From the NCBI GenBank assembly GCA_009778255.1, contig WRKD01000217.1, positions 1 to 23,679 of the forward strand: a stretch of DNA of 23,679 bases. The letters are read 5' to 3'. This stretch comes from Bacillota bacterium. Lineage in GTDB: Bacteria; Bacillota; Dehalobacteriia; UBA4068. The position numbers and the translations under genes are program-made. A model generated the notes under the pieces. It worked only from the letters and a program-made list of their open reading frames with translations, searched no databases and was not told the origin of the DNA. Positions 16,351 to 22,550 of this stretch are shown here, piece after piece (within the stretch, counting starts at the first letter, position 1; the number at the start of each line of letters is the position of its first letter).

Positions 16351-16539
16351 ATGACTAGTAGCTTAAAGAAATGCTCCTTTGTGGTGCAGATTCTAGATTC
16401 GCAAAATCAAACATGGCAGGGTACGGTAACTTGGGTAAACGGTAAGCATACCCAGCCCTTCCGTAGCTTGCTGGAATTGATTAAGCTAATGGATAGCGCT
16501 ATCAATGGTGAGCAAGAAGAATTTGAAGAAGAAGAATAA
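16351..16539 (+). CDS. Small conserved 'WQG' protein
   Basis: 62 residues, no signal or span. The core QNQTWQGTVTWVN (18-30) and FRSLLELIKLMDSAI (37-51) is shared with the C-terminus of the protein encoded at 9347-9778. The last ten residues are nearly all acidic. GGAGG lies 6 bases before the ATG, and a hairpin terminator candidate follows the stop by about 65 bases, so it is very likely a real monocistronic gene. I recall this as a common short Firmicutes family of unknown function. A compact beta-strand plus helix fold is likely. Confidence 0.75.
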   Translation: MTSSLKKCSFVVQILDSQNQTWQGTVTWVNGKHTQPFRSLLELIKLMDSAINGEQEEFEEEE

Positions 16540-16603
16540 CTATAGCCGTATGCTAAACATGTCAGTATAAGGAAGAATTTGGGCAAAGCGCACTATTATT
16601 TTG

Positions 16604-16628
16604 GCGTGCCTTCGGGCAACGCAGTTTT
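16604..16628 (+). terminator. Hairpin terminator candidate after the WQG gene
   Basis: The stem GCGT-GCC / GGC-ACGC closes on a stable TTCG tetraloop, with one bulged A, and is followed after two bases by TTTT. The stem is good but the T-run is short. Confidence 0.5.
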
Positions 16629-16695
16629 ATCTAATACTCATCATCTTGCCATTATATTGAAATAGCAGCCATAGCGTAGCATTACTATATGCCTT

Positions 16696-16727
16696 ACCTT
16701 AGGTTTGCCTTAGGCAAAACCTAAGGT
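16696..16727. repeat. Perfect-arm inverted repeat (large hairpin)
   Basis: The arms ACCTTAGGTTT and AAACCTAAGGT (11 bp, perfect), with three further GCC/GGC pairs and one bulged A, close on a three-base loop. There is no T-run on either side, so it is not a typical terminator. It lies directly before the heptamer repeats in the gap between two convergent small genes. Confidence 0.65.
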
Positions 16728-16728
16728 A

Positions 16729-16756
16729 GGCTTGAGGCTTGAAGCTTGGGGCTTGA
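16729..16756. repeat. Four tandem heptamers, GGCTTGA type
   Basis: Four consecutive 7-base units read GGCTTGA, GGCTTGA, AGCTTGG, GGCTTGA. Seven-base units shift reading frame by one per copy, but no open reading frame crosses them. They are probably a slippage-prone non-coding repeat. Confidence 0.6.
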
Positions 16757-16767
16757 GCTAATAATGA

Positions 16768-16788
16768 GGGCTAAAAGCAGCCCTTTTT
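16768..16788 (+). terminator. Rho-independent terminator, plus strand
   Basis: GGGCT-AAAAGC-AGCCC followed directly by TTTTT. It faces the 3' end of the minus-strand gene that ends at 16795, so it can stop rightward transcription that passes the weaker hairpin at 16604. Confidence 0.6.
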
Positions 16789-16794
16789 ATTGGT

Positions 16795-16983
16795 TTAGGA
16801 ATCATAGCTTATTTCTATGGTAGTTTCTTCATGTATTATCTCTATATCTAGGAGAATAGTTAGATCGCACAGTTCTAATTCTGTAATCACCTGATTCATA
16901 TCGCCACTTGAAAGCGAATCGATGGCATCACTAAGGATTTCTTCGATTATTTCCTGCAAATTAGATAGTTTATCTGTGTTCAT
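16795..16983 (-). CDS. Small acidic hypothetical protein
   Basis: 62 residues, mostly helical in appearance in the first half (LQEIIEEILSDAIDSLSSGD) and beta-like in the second (DLTILLDIEIIHEETTIEIS). It is acidic, with one Cys and no signal or membrane span. I do not recognise the family. CAGGAGG sits 7 bases before the ATG and a TTGACA-type promoter lies just upstream, which argues for a real gene. The surrounding palindromes suggest it is regulated. Confidence 0.6.
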   Translation of the reverse strand: MNTDKLSNLQEIIEEILSDAIDSLSSGDMNQVITELELCDLTILLDIEIIHEETTIEISYDS

Positions 16984-17017
16984 TTTATGCCTCCTGTAAA
17001 ATTTATTTTATGATACA

Positions 17018-17048
17018 AGTATAAATCATAAAGTTACTTTAATGTCAA
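17018..17048 (-). promoter_or_regulatory. Promoter of the small acidic protein gene
   Basis: The minus strand has a perfect TTGACA (17043-17048), then TTTATA at 17 bases or TATACT at 19 bases. An AAAGT-N-ACTTT palindrome (17030-17040) lies inside the spacer and may be an operator. Confidence 0.5.
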
Positions 17049-17081
17049 TAGTTATATTAAATTTTTTTATATATAACTATT
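17047..17081. repeat. AT-rich inverted repeat with ATAGTTA arms
   Basis: The arms AATAGTTATAT (17047-17057) and ATATAACTATT (17071-17081) are perfectly complementary. One arm touches the -35 box of the minus-strand promoter. The ATAGTTA core recurs at 17145-17157. Its position just upstream of a promoter suggests a regulator-binding site. Confidence 0.55.
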
Positions 17082-17144
17082 TTAGATTATGTGACTTTTT
17101 AAGCAAAAGTTCATGCTGGCCTTTCTCTAACTAAAAAGCGGAAA

Positions 17145-17156
17145 AACTATATAGTT
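17145..17156. repeat. 12-bp perfect palindrome AACTATATAGTT
   Basis: A perfect self-complementary 12-mer repeating the ATAGTT half-site of the inverted repeat about 65-100 bases to the left. The gap 16984-17358 otherwise holds only promoters, one terminator and AT-rich sequence. Confidence 0.5.
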
Positions 17157-17251
17157 ATTTTGAGCAAATTGATAAAACTATTCATATAAAGCCCCATTTT
17201 CGTCAAACCTATTAATTCAAACCTTAAAGTAACTTGAGGGTTGCTGAATAC

Positions 17252-17278
17252 AAAAAAACAGCCATGATCACCGGCTAT
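17252..17278 (-). terminator. Rho-independent terminator, minus strand
   Basis: On the minus strand a six-pair stem (ATAGCC / GGCTGT, one G-U) with a nine-base loop is followed by TTTTTT. The nearest minus-strand gene upstream is the YgjP-like peptidase gene ending at 17559, so its transcript would run antisense across the whole metal-binding protein gene before stopping here. Confidence 0.5.
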
Positions 17279-17310
17279 CGTTACCTTTGCTATTCTCATT
17301 AAAAATCTTA

Positions 17311-17340
17311 TTGCAAAAAAAGCCCCGCCCATGCTATACT
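17311..17340 (+). promoter_or_regulatory. Promoter of the metal-binding protein gene
   Basis: TTGCAA, an 18-base spacer, then TATACT with a TG one base upstream (extended -10). The start of transcription would fall right at the AAGGAGG site (17347-17353), giving a very short leader. Confidence 0.55.
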
Positions 17341-17358
17341 TTTCTTAAGGAGGCGCTT

Positions 17359-17562
17359 ATGCAAACTATATTAAATGTAGAAGGAATGTCTTGCTCCCAC
17401 TGTGAAAACGCTGTTAAAACAGCGGTATTAGCTTTAAACGGGGTTATGGATGTAAAAGTAGATTTAGCCGCTAAACTGGTCACAGTTACCCATGATGAAA
17501 GCAGGAATATAGAAAGCATCAAAATAACAATTGAAGCACAGGGCTATACAGTAGCTGATTAA
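17359..17562 (+). CDS. CopZ-like heavy-metal-associated (HMA) domain protein
   Basis: 67 residues forming a single ferredoxin-like HMA domain. The metal-binding motif GMSCSHC (9-15) places C12 and C15 for Cu(I) or a similar soft metal. Cytosolic copper chaperones of this size hand metal to P-type ATPases or repressors; no such partner is in the window. AAGGAGG lies 5 bases before the ATG, and an in-frame ATG-less extension upstream has no site of its own. The 3' end overlaps the convergent peptidase gene by 4 bp. Confidence 0.85.
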   Translation: MQTILNVEGMSCSHCENAVKTAVLALNGVMDVKVDLAAKLVTVTHDESRNIESIKITIEAQGYTVAD

Positions 17563-18236
17563 TCCCAGTTTTCCCTGCTTAACTTGTCCTGCAAAGCCTT
17601 CAGGCGGTTTTGACGCTCTTGATAATCCGGCAGAATGTTTTTCACAATAGCCCAAAAACGAGGCGAATGATTATGTTCTAATATATGGGCCAGTTCATGC
17701 ACTACAACATAGTCTATAACACTTTCATCGGCCATAATTAGCCGCCAAGAAAAGTTTAGGCTATTTTTGTTCGAGCAAGAACCCCAGCGCGTTTTAGCGC
17801 CAGTAATTTTTACTGACGCTGGCATAATATTGATGTTTGCAGCATATGTAAACGCCTTAGCTGACAGTATTTTTTTTGCTATATTTCGATATATCTGTAT
17901 CAGCGTTTCTTTTATTTGCACTGGCATAAGAGAAGGGGGCAAATAAAAGCTCTCTCCATTAAAGCCGGCATGGTTTCCGGTTCTGGCATTAATAGGGTAT
18001 TTTTTACCCATAAGCAAAACTGTATCGCCATAATTCAGTTTAAAAGCGGCTCTTACAGTGTTTTGCTGTTCTATTTGGGCAAGATGTTCAATTATCCATT
18101 TTTCCGACGATCTGACAAAACTATCTATATCCGCTTCAGGCATACGCCAAGGCGCGCGAACTTGTACCGTGAGATTTTGCCTAATATATATCCCAATCGT
18201 TTGGCGCTGCGAACGAATAAGGTCATAAGCTATCAT
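17559..18236 (-). CDS. YgjP/DUF45-family zinc metallopeptidase
   Basis: 225 residues, cytoplasmic. The zinc site is visible as HELAH (180-184) with the downstream ligand H190 in HNHSPRFW, and the family's TRWGSCS motif is at 149-155. Members are related to SprT/WLM-type peptidases, and I know of no firmly established substrate. It follows the FmdB-type gene by 24 bp in the same direction, so the two are probably co-transcribed. Its 3' end overlaps the convergent HMA gene by 4 bp. GGAG precedes the ATG. Confidence 0.9.
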   Translation of the reverse strand: MIAYDLIRSQRQTIGIYIRQNLTVQVRAPWRMPEADIDSFVRSSEKWIIEHLAQIEQQNTVRAAFKLNYGDTVLLMGKKYPINARTGNHAGFNGESFYLPPSLMPVQIKETLIQIYRNIAKKILSAKAFTYAANINIMPASVKITGAKTRWGSCSNKNSLNFSWRLIMADESVIDYVVVHELAHILEHNHSPRFWAIVKNILPDYQERQNRLKALQDKLSRENWD

Positions 18237-18260
18237 AAATACTCCATGAATGAATTATCT

Positions 18261-18479
18261 TTAATGGGTATGATGACAAGAGGGACCACAGATATGGCTG
18301 TTCGGGCAAACTGTATCTGCGGAATTTTTTATGGTAAAATGAGTGCTTTTAAAAACCGGCGCCAGCTCGTAGCCACCACAAGACGGGCAGGGAATTTGCC
18401 CTGTTTGACGTTTTGTAACTGTAGCGTCGATATTGAACTCTTGATGGCAAATTAAACAACGTAAATCGTAATTTGGCAT
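18261..18479 (-). CDS. FmdB-family zinc ribbon protein
   Basis: 72 residues. Two CxxC knuckles, CLIC (starting at residue 8) and CPSC (starting at about 31), form the FmdB/CxxC regulatory-type zinc ribbon introduced by MPNYDLRC. The Cys/His-rich tail (CPNSHICGPSCHH) adds a possible second metal site. The ATG at 18479 is chosen because CAGGAGG lies 7 bases upstream; an earlier ATG at 18512 has no site. It is a probable first gene of a two-gene unit with the YgjP-like peptidase. The role of this family is poorly defined. Confidence 0.82.
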   Translation of the reverse strand: MPNYDLRCLICHQEFNIDATVTKRQTGQIPCPSCGGYELAPVFKSTHFTIKNSADTVCPNSHICGPSCHHTH

Positions 18480-18558
18480 GTAAAAACCTCCTGTTTCTAT
18501 ATTACTGAACAAAATAGTGACATTAGCAATGAGCCCTTTGTAGGAGTCATAATATATG

Positions 18559-19215
18559 TCAACCTTCCAGCCCCAGCTCTGCCAGGGCGTTCACATATTG
18601 TTCCTGAAGAATTTCATTACCTAAAGTTAACGATTTCGCACGGGCTATATCTCTAGACGCCAGCATTTGACGATCCATTTGCAAAAAGAGTGAAGCCCTG
18701 GCTAATAGGCATAAGAGAACATCCGATTTGCGATTCAACCTCTCCATTTCCATAAGGGCGCGGCCATAAGCTTCTTGGGCTTTGTAATTATTTTTAATCT
18801 TCTGGTTTAGGCAGGCGACACGGAACAGTATAGAGCCTCTTTGCTCTCCGTTGCGGGCTAAGCGCAAGGCGGAATCTAACTGTTTTTGCGCTCCGGTATC
18901 GTCTCCTTTTTCTTCCATTATTGCAGCAATAGTAAGAGAAGTAGCAATAAAGTTTTCTGTTTTTGAGGCTTTTTGAAAAATCTTTTGCGCCTTTACTAAA
19001 TGATTCTGCGCTTCTTCTAATTCACCGGCGGATAAATAGACATTTCCGATATTGGCATAAGATTCCGCCATGGGCACATCTAAACCAAGTTTTTCCTCTA
19101 AAGCTAGCCCTTCCATAAAAATGGCAATGGCTTCCTTATATTCACCCGCCCCCATTGCCTTCATCGCCATCTCATTAATTTTCTTAAAGCCCGCAGCTAT
19201 TTCTTTAGCATCCAT
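18559..19215 (-). CDS. TPR-repeat protein
   Basis: 218 residues, all helical in appearance, with tetratricopeptide-like helix pairs through about residues 10-190. The clearest are AMGAGEYKEAIAIFMEGLAL, AESYANIGNVYLSAGELEEA and AIMEEKGDDTGAQKQLDSAL. TPRs bind peptides or partner proteins. The ATG directly follows the stop codon of the upstream TPR gene (TAAATG), so translation is coupled and the two proteins probably act together. It is the last gene of the right-hand minus-strand block. There is no signal peptide, so it is probably cytoplasmic. Confidence 0.8.
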   Translation of the reverse strand: MDAKEIAAGFKKINEMAMKAMGAGEYKEAIAIFMEGLALEEKLGLDVPMAESYANIGNVYLSAGELEEAQNHLVKAQKIFQKASKTENFIATSLTIAAIMEEKGDDTGAQKQLDSALRLARNGEQRGSILFRVACLNQKIKNNYKAQEAYGRALMEMERLNRKSDVLLCLLARASLFLQMDRQMLASRDIARAKSLTLGNEILQEQYVNALAELGLEG

Positions 19216-19668
19216 TTACACTCTCCTTAATAGTGTGATTTGTTTTTCTAACCAAGTTCTTTTCTCCTGTGGCGCATAGGGAAGGCTTTGCTCAAAACTA
19301 TTAAGCGCCTGTACATAATTCTTGCTTTTAACATATTCAACACCCTCTTTCTGTACGGCTAAATAGAGGGAATGCAGCAGCTGTTGATAAGGCAATACCG
19401 CAATTGAAGCAGCTTGCGCCTTTTTTAAAGCGAGGGCTGCGGTTTTCATAGCTTCAATATTATCACCCTTAAGAGTGTATAGGTTAGCCAGATTATGCAA
19501 AACCATGGCGGAACCTGCATGATAATCGATCAGTTCCGTTAGGGAGAGCGCCTGGTTTAAGTATTCGTGAGACAGTTGATAATTCCCCTCGCGAATGCAG
19601 TTTATTGATGCAGCAATAATATTTTTAAGATCATCGGCAACCTGTTTGGCAAGCGCGCTTTCTTCCAT
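19216..19668 (-). CDS. TPR-repeat protein, coupled to the next TPR gene
   Basis: 150 residues of helix pairs, including CIREGNYQLSHEYLNQALSL, VLHNLANLYTLKGDNIEAMK and VKSKNYVQALNSFEQSLPYA, all with the TPR spacing of small and large residues. There is no signal or membrane span. It lies 20 bp after the long disordered protein gene and abuts the following TPR gene with no gap. It may be a scaffold or adaptor for neighbouring products; this is inferred from the context. Confidence 0.8.
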   Translation of the reverse strand: MEESALAKQVADDLKNIIAASINCIREGNYQLSHEYLNQALSLTELIDYHAGSAMVLHNLANLYTLKGDNIEAMKTAALALKKAQAASIAVLPYQQLLHSLYLAVQKEGVEYVKSKNYVQALNSFEQSLPYAPQEKRTWLEKQITLLRRV

Positions 19669-19688
19669 CCTTTTACCTCGAGCCTGTT

Positions 19689-21179
19689 CTAAAGACTAAA
19701 CTTAAAATCTGTGTTTTGTTTTTGTTTACCGCTGTCTATTTCCATAGACCCGGGAGATTTTCCTCTATTGTTTAAATCCATGTTTAACATCATGTCTTGC
19801 TTTGTAGTTTTTATTCGTGGGCTTTCTGCTGCAAAATTTCCCTTGCTTTCTTTGGCTTGCTTTTGTTCTTTGGTATAATTCTCCTTCTGCGCCAGTATGT
19901 CCATATAATCTTTCTTACTTCGAGCAATCTCTTTCATGGCTAAAGGGATTGGTTGTGGGGCAGGGGTTTTTGGTAAAGAGAAGGAGTTTTTAAGAAAATC
20001 CATGTTTCCGGTAGCTTGTTTATCTTGATAAAACCCTTGTTTTGGGAAAAGTTCGACTCGGTTAAACCCCTGCTGTAGTGAATTACTTGGCTTTTGCTGC
20101 TTAAAGCGCTCTTCCCGGTTAAGCTTGGGCTGTTGAGGATTTGTTTCTTGTTCTTGTTTTTGTTTTTGTTTTTGTTTTTGTTTTTGTTGTTTAGGTTTAG
20201 CTTCATAGTTTAGATTATTTTGTTCATAATGCTCTTTCCTGCCCGCTTGCTGCTGTTTTGTTTGCTGCTGTTTTGGTTGCTGCTGTTGAGGGCGCTTTTT
20301 ATTATCAAACTCTATTTGTTTAAGGCGCTCATCCAGCTCAAACTTAGTATGCTGTGGTTGTTCCGGCTGCTCGGCTTGTGTATTGATTACCTTTGTGGGC
20401 GCTATGACTGGGTTAGGCGGAGAAAAAGGCTTTTTAGTAAGCAGGGATAGATTCGCTTCTTCTAATATAAGGTGCATAGCCGGTGAAGGGTGATCTTCCA
20501 TATTCATGACAGTGGCATCTGAGATATCCATATCTGCTTTTTTAGCGTTTTTTATTTGTAGAGAAAGCGGGGGTAAAGAAAGTTTCCCGTATGCGGGCTC
20601 CTCTGGTAAAATTTTTTTATGCTCTTTTTGGCCTCGCAATACTTCTGAAGGCTCATGAGCTTCAGATTTTGGCTTGTTATAAGAAACCATAAATGCAGCT
20701 TCGGAGCCAAAACCATTTTCCGCCTGGCGCAGCTTTTCTTCACGGTTAAAAGGCATATCTGCATTTTTCATTATTAACTTTGAGGTGCGAGAATGCCGTA
20801 TTGGTCTTTTTCTTTTTAAGGGCTTAGCGCTTTCTTGGCGGCGTGGCTTAGCATGGAAATCTTCAATAAAATCGGCGTGCATATAACCTGCTCCCCGGGG
20901 TAAAGGGCTGCGAGGTTCTATAAGCATCGACATCTCCTGATCGGGTTCGCTAGTATTTTCGGCTGCCGCTGCCGTAGGTTCTGGCGCCGTTTTCGCCAGC
21001 TCAGAAAACTCCTTAGCTAATTCCGCTTCTAGCTCATCCATGGCCTCTAATAAAGCAGCCTCAATATCTTCTTCCGTTTCAAGCGGTTCGGCATGTTCTA
21101 AAATTTCTGCCGGTACTTCCTGAGGCGCGGAGTTTTCGGCTATATTATCGCTATCCGTACAAATATATTCAGCCGCCAT
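19689..21179 (-). CDS. Long disordered Lys/Gln-rich protein
   Basis: 496 residues with no recognisable domain, signal or span. The N-terminal ~90 residues are acidic with a short helix (EEDIEAALLEAMDELEAEL). The rest is rich in Lys, Gln, Pro and Asn and probably disordered, with Q-rich runs and a Lys-Gln dipeptide tract encoded by a hexanucleotide repeat. Short motifs recur: FNREEKLRQ, LDERLKQ and LNREERFKQ. The ATG at 21179 is chosen because GGGAG lies about 9 bases before it; an in-frame ATG at 21197 overlaps the terminator hairpin. The composition resembles scaffold or linker proteins, and the role is unknown. Confidence 0.7.
   Translation of the reverse strand: MAAEYICTDSDNIAENSAPQEVPAEILEHAEPLETEEDIEAALLEAMDELEAELAKEFSELAKTAPEPTAAAAENTSEPDQEMSMLIEPRSPLPRGAGYMHADFIEDFHAKPRRQESAKPLKRKRPIRHSRTSKLIMKNADMPFNREEKLRQAENGFGSEAAFMVSYNKPKSEAHEPSEVLRGQKEHKKILPEEPAYGKLSLPPLSLQIKNAKKADMDISDATVMNMEDHPSPAMHLILEEANLSLLTKKPFSPPNPVIAPTKVINTQAEQPEQPQHTKFELDERLKQIEFDNKKRPQQQQPKQQQTKQQQAGRKEHYEQNNLNYEAKPKQQKQKQKQKQKQEQETNPQQPKLNREERFKQQKPSNSLQQGFNRVELFPKQGFYQDKQATGNMDFLKNSFSLPKTPAPQPIPLAMKEIARSKKDYMDILAQKENYTKEQKQAKESKGNFAAESPRIKTTKQDMMLNMDLNNRGKSPGSMEIDSGKQKQNTDFKFSL
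20156..20186. repeat. Hexanucleotide tandem repeat (GTTTTT)n inside a coding region
   Basis: Five consecutive 6-base units, read on the coding (minus) strand as CAAAAA, specify alternating Gln-Lys. Gain or loss of one unit changes the protein by two residues without a frameshift. Confidence 0.8.
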
Positions 21180-21197
21180 AAATATTTCTCCCTTCAT

Positions 21198-21241
21198 AAA
21201 AGCAAGCCGTTCGGCATTCGTTGGAATACGGAACGGCTTGC
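21198..21241 (-). terminator. Strong hairpin terminator or attenuator inside the right-hand gene block
   Basis: The perfect 11-bp arms GCAAGCCGTTC (21202-21212) and GAACGGCTTGC (21231-21241) continue as an imperfect stem to a short GTTG loop. On the minus strand the stem is followed by TTTT. It lies between the 216-aa paralogue gene and the disordered-protein gene, whose ribosome binding site comes directly after it, so read-through would set the expression of the downstream three genes. Confidence 0.65.
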
Positions 21242-21286
21242 CTTTATGACTAATTTACTGACTAATGAGGGTTTGATAAATCAAGC

Positions 21287-21937
21287 TCAGCTTGGCGAGC
21301 CCGGTGGTGGCAAGGCATCGGCCTTTGCTCTTTCTTCAGCTTGCAATTGCTCTATGGCTAATTCCGCCTTTTTAAGTTCTACCTCGTAGAAAGCTTGAAT
21401 AGATTGTGCTTTCATATCAAGTAACCGCTGGATGAAGGTGTTAGGTGGCAGAGGTACCAAGCGTGTACGCAGCAAGCTGCTACCTTCTACACTATAATTA
21501 TAACTGTTAGTGTAAGTAGAATTTATTGGGGTGGAGGTTACGCAGATACGTCTAAACAAACTGAAAAATCCAAAACTGGTAACAGTCCTGCCCTTTTTCT
21601 CTTCGGTATAATCTGTATCTTCAGTCAGTTTTATTGTCATCTTAACTTCAATAATGGTTTCTACAAACTGATAAAAAGTTGGCTGAAAACCTGCTCCTAT
21701 CATCGAGGTTAAAAAATCTGTTTCTTCGCTACCGTCATCTTCTAAAAGCCTGCCATTGGTACTGACATTGATCTTTGGTAAATACACCGGGGCTAAAGTT
21801 TTGTTTCCCATGATCTTCATAATCTCGATGCTTCCTTTATCCAGTGCTACTTGGCTCTGGGCAATGGCGTTGGCCATATTAAAGACCATAGCTGGAAATG
21901 GAACATCTAAGAGTTCGTGGCCTACATTATGATACAT
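21287..21937 (-). CDS. DUF2589-like beta-rich protein, paralogue A
   Basis: 216 residues, no signal peptide. Conserved blocks shared with the upstream paralogue: NVGHELLDVPFPAMVFN at the N-terminus, GAGFQPTFYQFVETIIEVKM (81-100), and EGSSLLRTRLVPLPPNTF (151-168). The centre has alternating beta-like segments, and the C-terminal ~45 residues form a charged helix ending in a Pro-rich tail. The order of a short N-terminal helical segment, amphipathic strands and a Ser-rich strand with a final '...VP.PP....+L' block reminds me of DUF2589 proteins; this is recollection only. AGGAGG lies 7 bases before the ATG. It probably forms a heteromer with the paralogue. Confidence 0.65.
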   Translation of the reverse strand: MYHNVGHELLDVPFPAMVFNMANAIAQSQVALDKGSIEIMKIMGNKTLAPVYLPKINVSTNGRLLEDDGSEETDFLTSMIGAGFQPTFYQFVETIIEVKMTIKLTEDTDYTEEKKGRTVTSFGFFSLFRRICVTSTPINSTYTNSYNYSVEGSSLLRTRLVPLPPNTFIQRLLDMKAQSIQAFYEVELKKAELAIEQLQAEERAKADALPPPGSPS

Positions 21938-21995
21938 ATTTGAACCTCCTATTCTTTTTTAAGTTTAAGGGTACATCTAATTACTCCGAATTGCC

Positions 21996-22529
21996 TTAAC
22001 TTGCCACTTCTTCTTCGCCTCCGGGCAGCGCCGGTGGTTTGGGCATATTGGCTTGGAGCATAGCCGCTTTCATTTCTAACATTTTTTGCATAAAGGTATT
22101 GGGGGGTGCAGGTACAAGCTTAGTGCGCAGTAAGCTTGAGCCTTCACAACTGTAAGAATACTTGCTAGAATAAGAAGCGTTTACCGAAGCTGAGAAACAT
22201 AAAAACCCGCCTTTGGCTGAAGTCGATACGCTTGCCTCGTGAGAAGAGGCGCAGGTGATTGCCATTTTCACTTCGATTATTGTCTCTGAAAACTGGTAAA
22301 AAGTAGGCTGAAAGCCCGCCCCGATAAGAGAAGTTGTAATTGTGGCATTGCCGGTAGTATCGGTAAGATCTGGCAGTTCGACTTTAGCTTTCGCCGGATC
22401 TCCCATTATTTTTGCCACTTCGCAGCTAAAAAGATCCAGCTTAAACTGACTTTCTGCTATGGCGCAGGCTAATTTGTAAACCATTTCCGGGAACGGAACA
22501 TTAAGTAATTCTTGTCCTACATTTGCCAT
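21996..22529 (-). CDS. DUF2589-like beta-rich protein, paralogue B
   Basis: 177 residues, about one half identical by eye to the protein encoded at 21287-21937 across three blocks: NVGQELLNVPFPEMVYKLAC (3-22), GAGFQPTFYQFSETIIEVKM (70-89), and EGSSLLRTKLVPAPPNTF (129-146). It has a Ser-rich beta region at about 92-126 and a short acidic tail instead of the long C-terminal helix of paralogue A. GGAGG lies 7 bases before the ATG. The gene starts 21 bp after the coiled-coil gene. It is a tandem duplication product; DUF2589 affinity is tentative. Confidence 0.65.
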   Translation of the reverse strand: MANVGQELLNVPFPEMVYKLACAIAESQFKLDLFSCEVAKIMGDPAKAKVELPDLTDTTGNATITTSLIGAGFQPTFYQFSETIIEVKMAITCASSHEASVSTSAKGGFLCFSASVNASYSSKYSYSCEGSSLLRTKLVPAPPNTFMQKMLEMKAAMLQANMPKPPALPGGEEEVAS

Positions 22530-22550
22530 GTGTTCACCTCCGATCTTTGA

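Noticed and set aside
17147..17332. 61-codon minus-strand open frame between the small acidic and HMA genes
   Set aside because: It has no ribosome binding site at either possible start, and a rho-independent terminator for the same strand lies inside it.
17916..18455. 179-codon plus-strand frame across the YgjP and FmdB genes
   Set aside because: It is antisense to two clear zinc proteins, with no ribosome binding site or recognisable domain.
18531..18561. TTGACA and GACTCC/GGGCTC stretch after the last TPR gene, as promoter or terminator
   Set aside because: No -10 box at a usable distance, the possible stem has mismatches, and there is no T-run.
19940..20206. Asn-Lys repeat frame inside the disordered-protein gene
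   Set aside because: It is the shifted-frame reading of the hexanucleotide repeat. The longer frame has a good start site and continues on both sides.
20156..20206. CRISPR-like repeat
   Set aside because: The units are 6-base tandem copies without spacers and lie in a coding frame.
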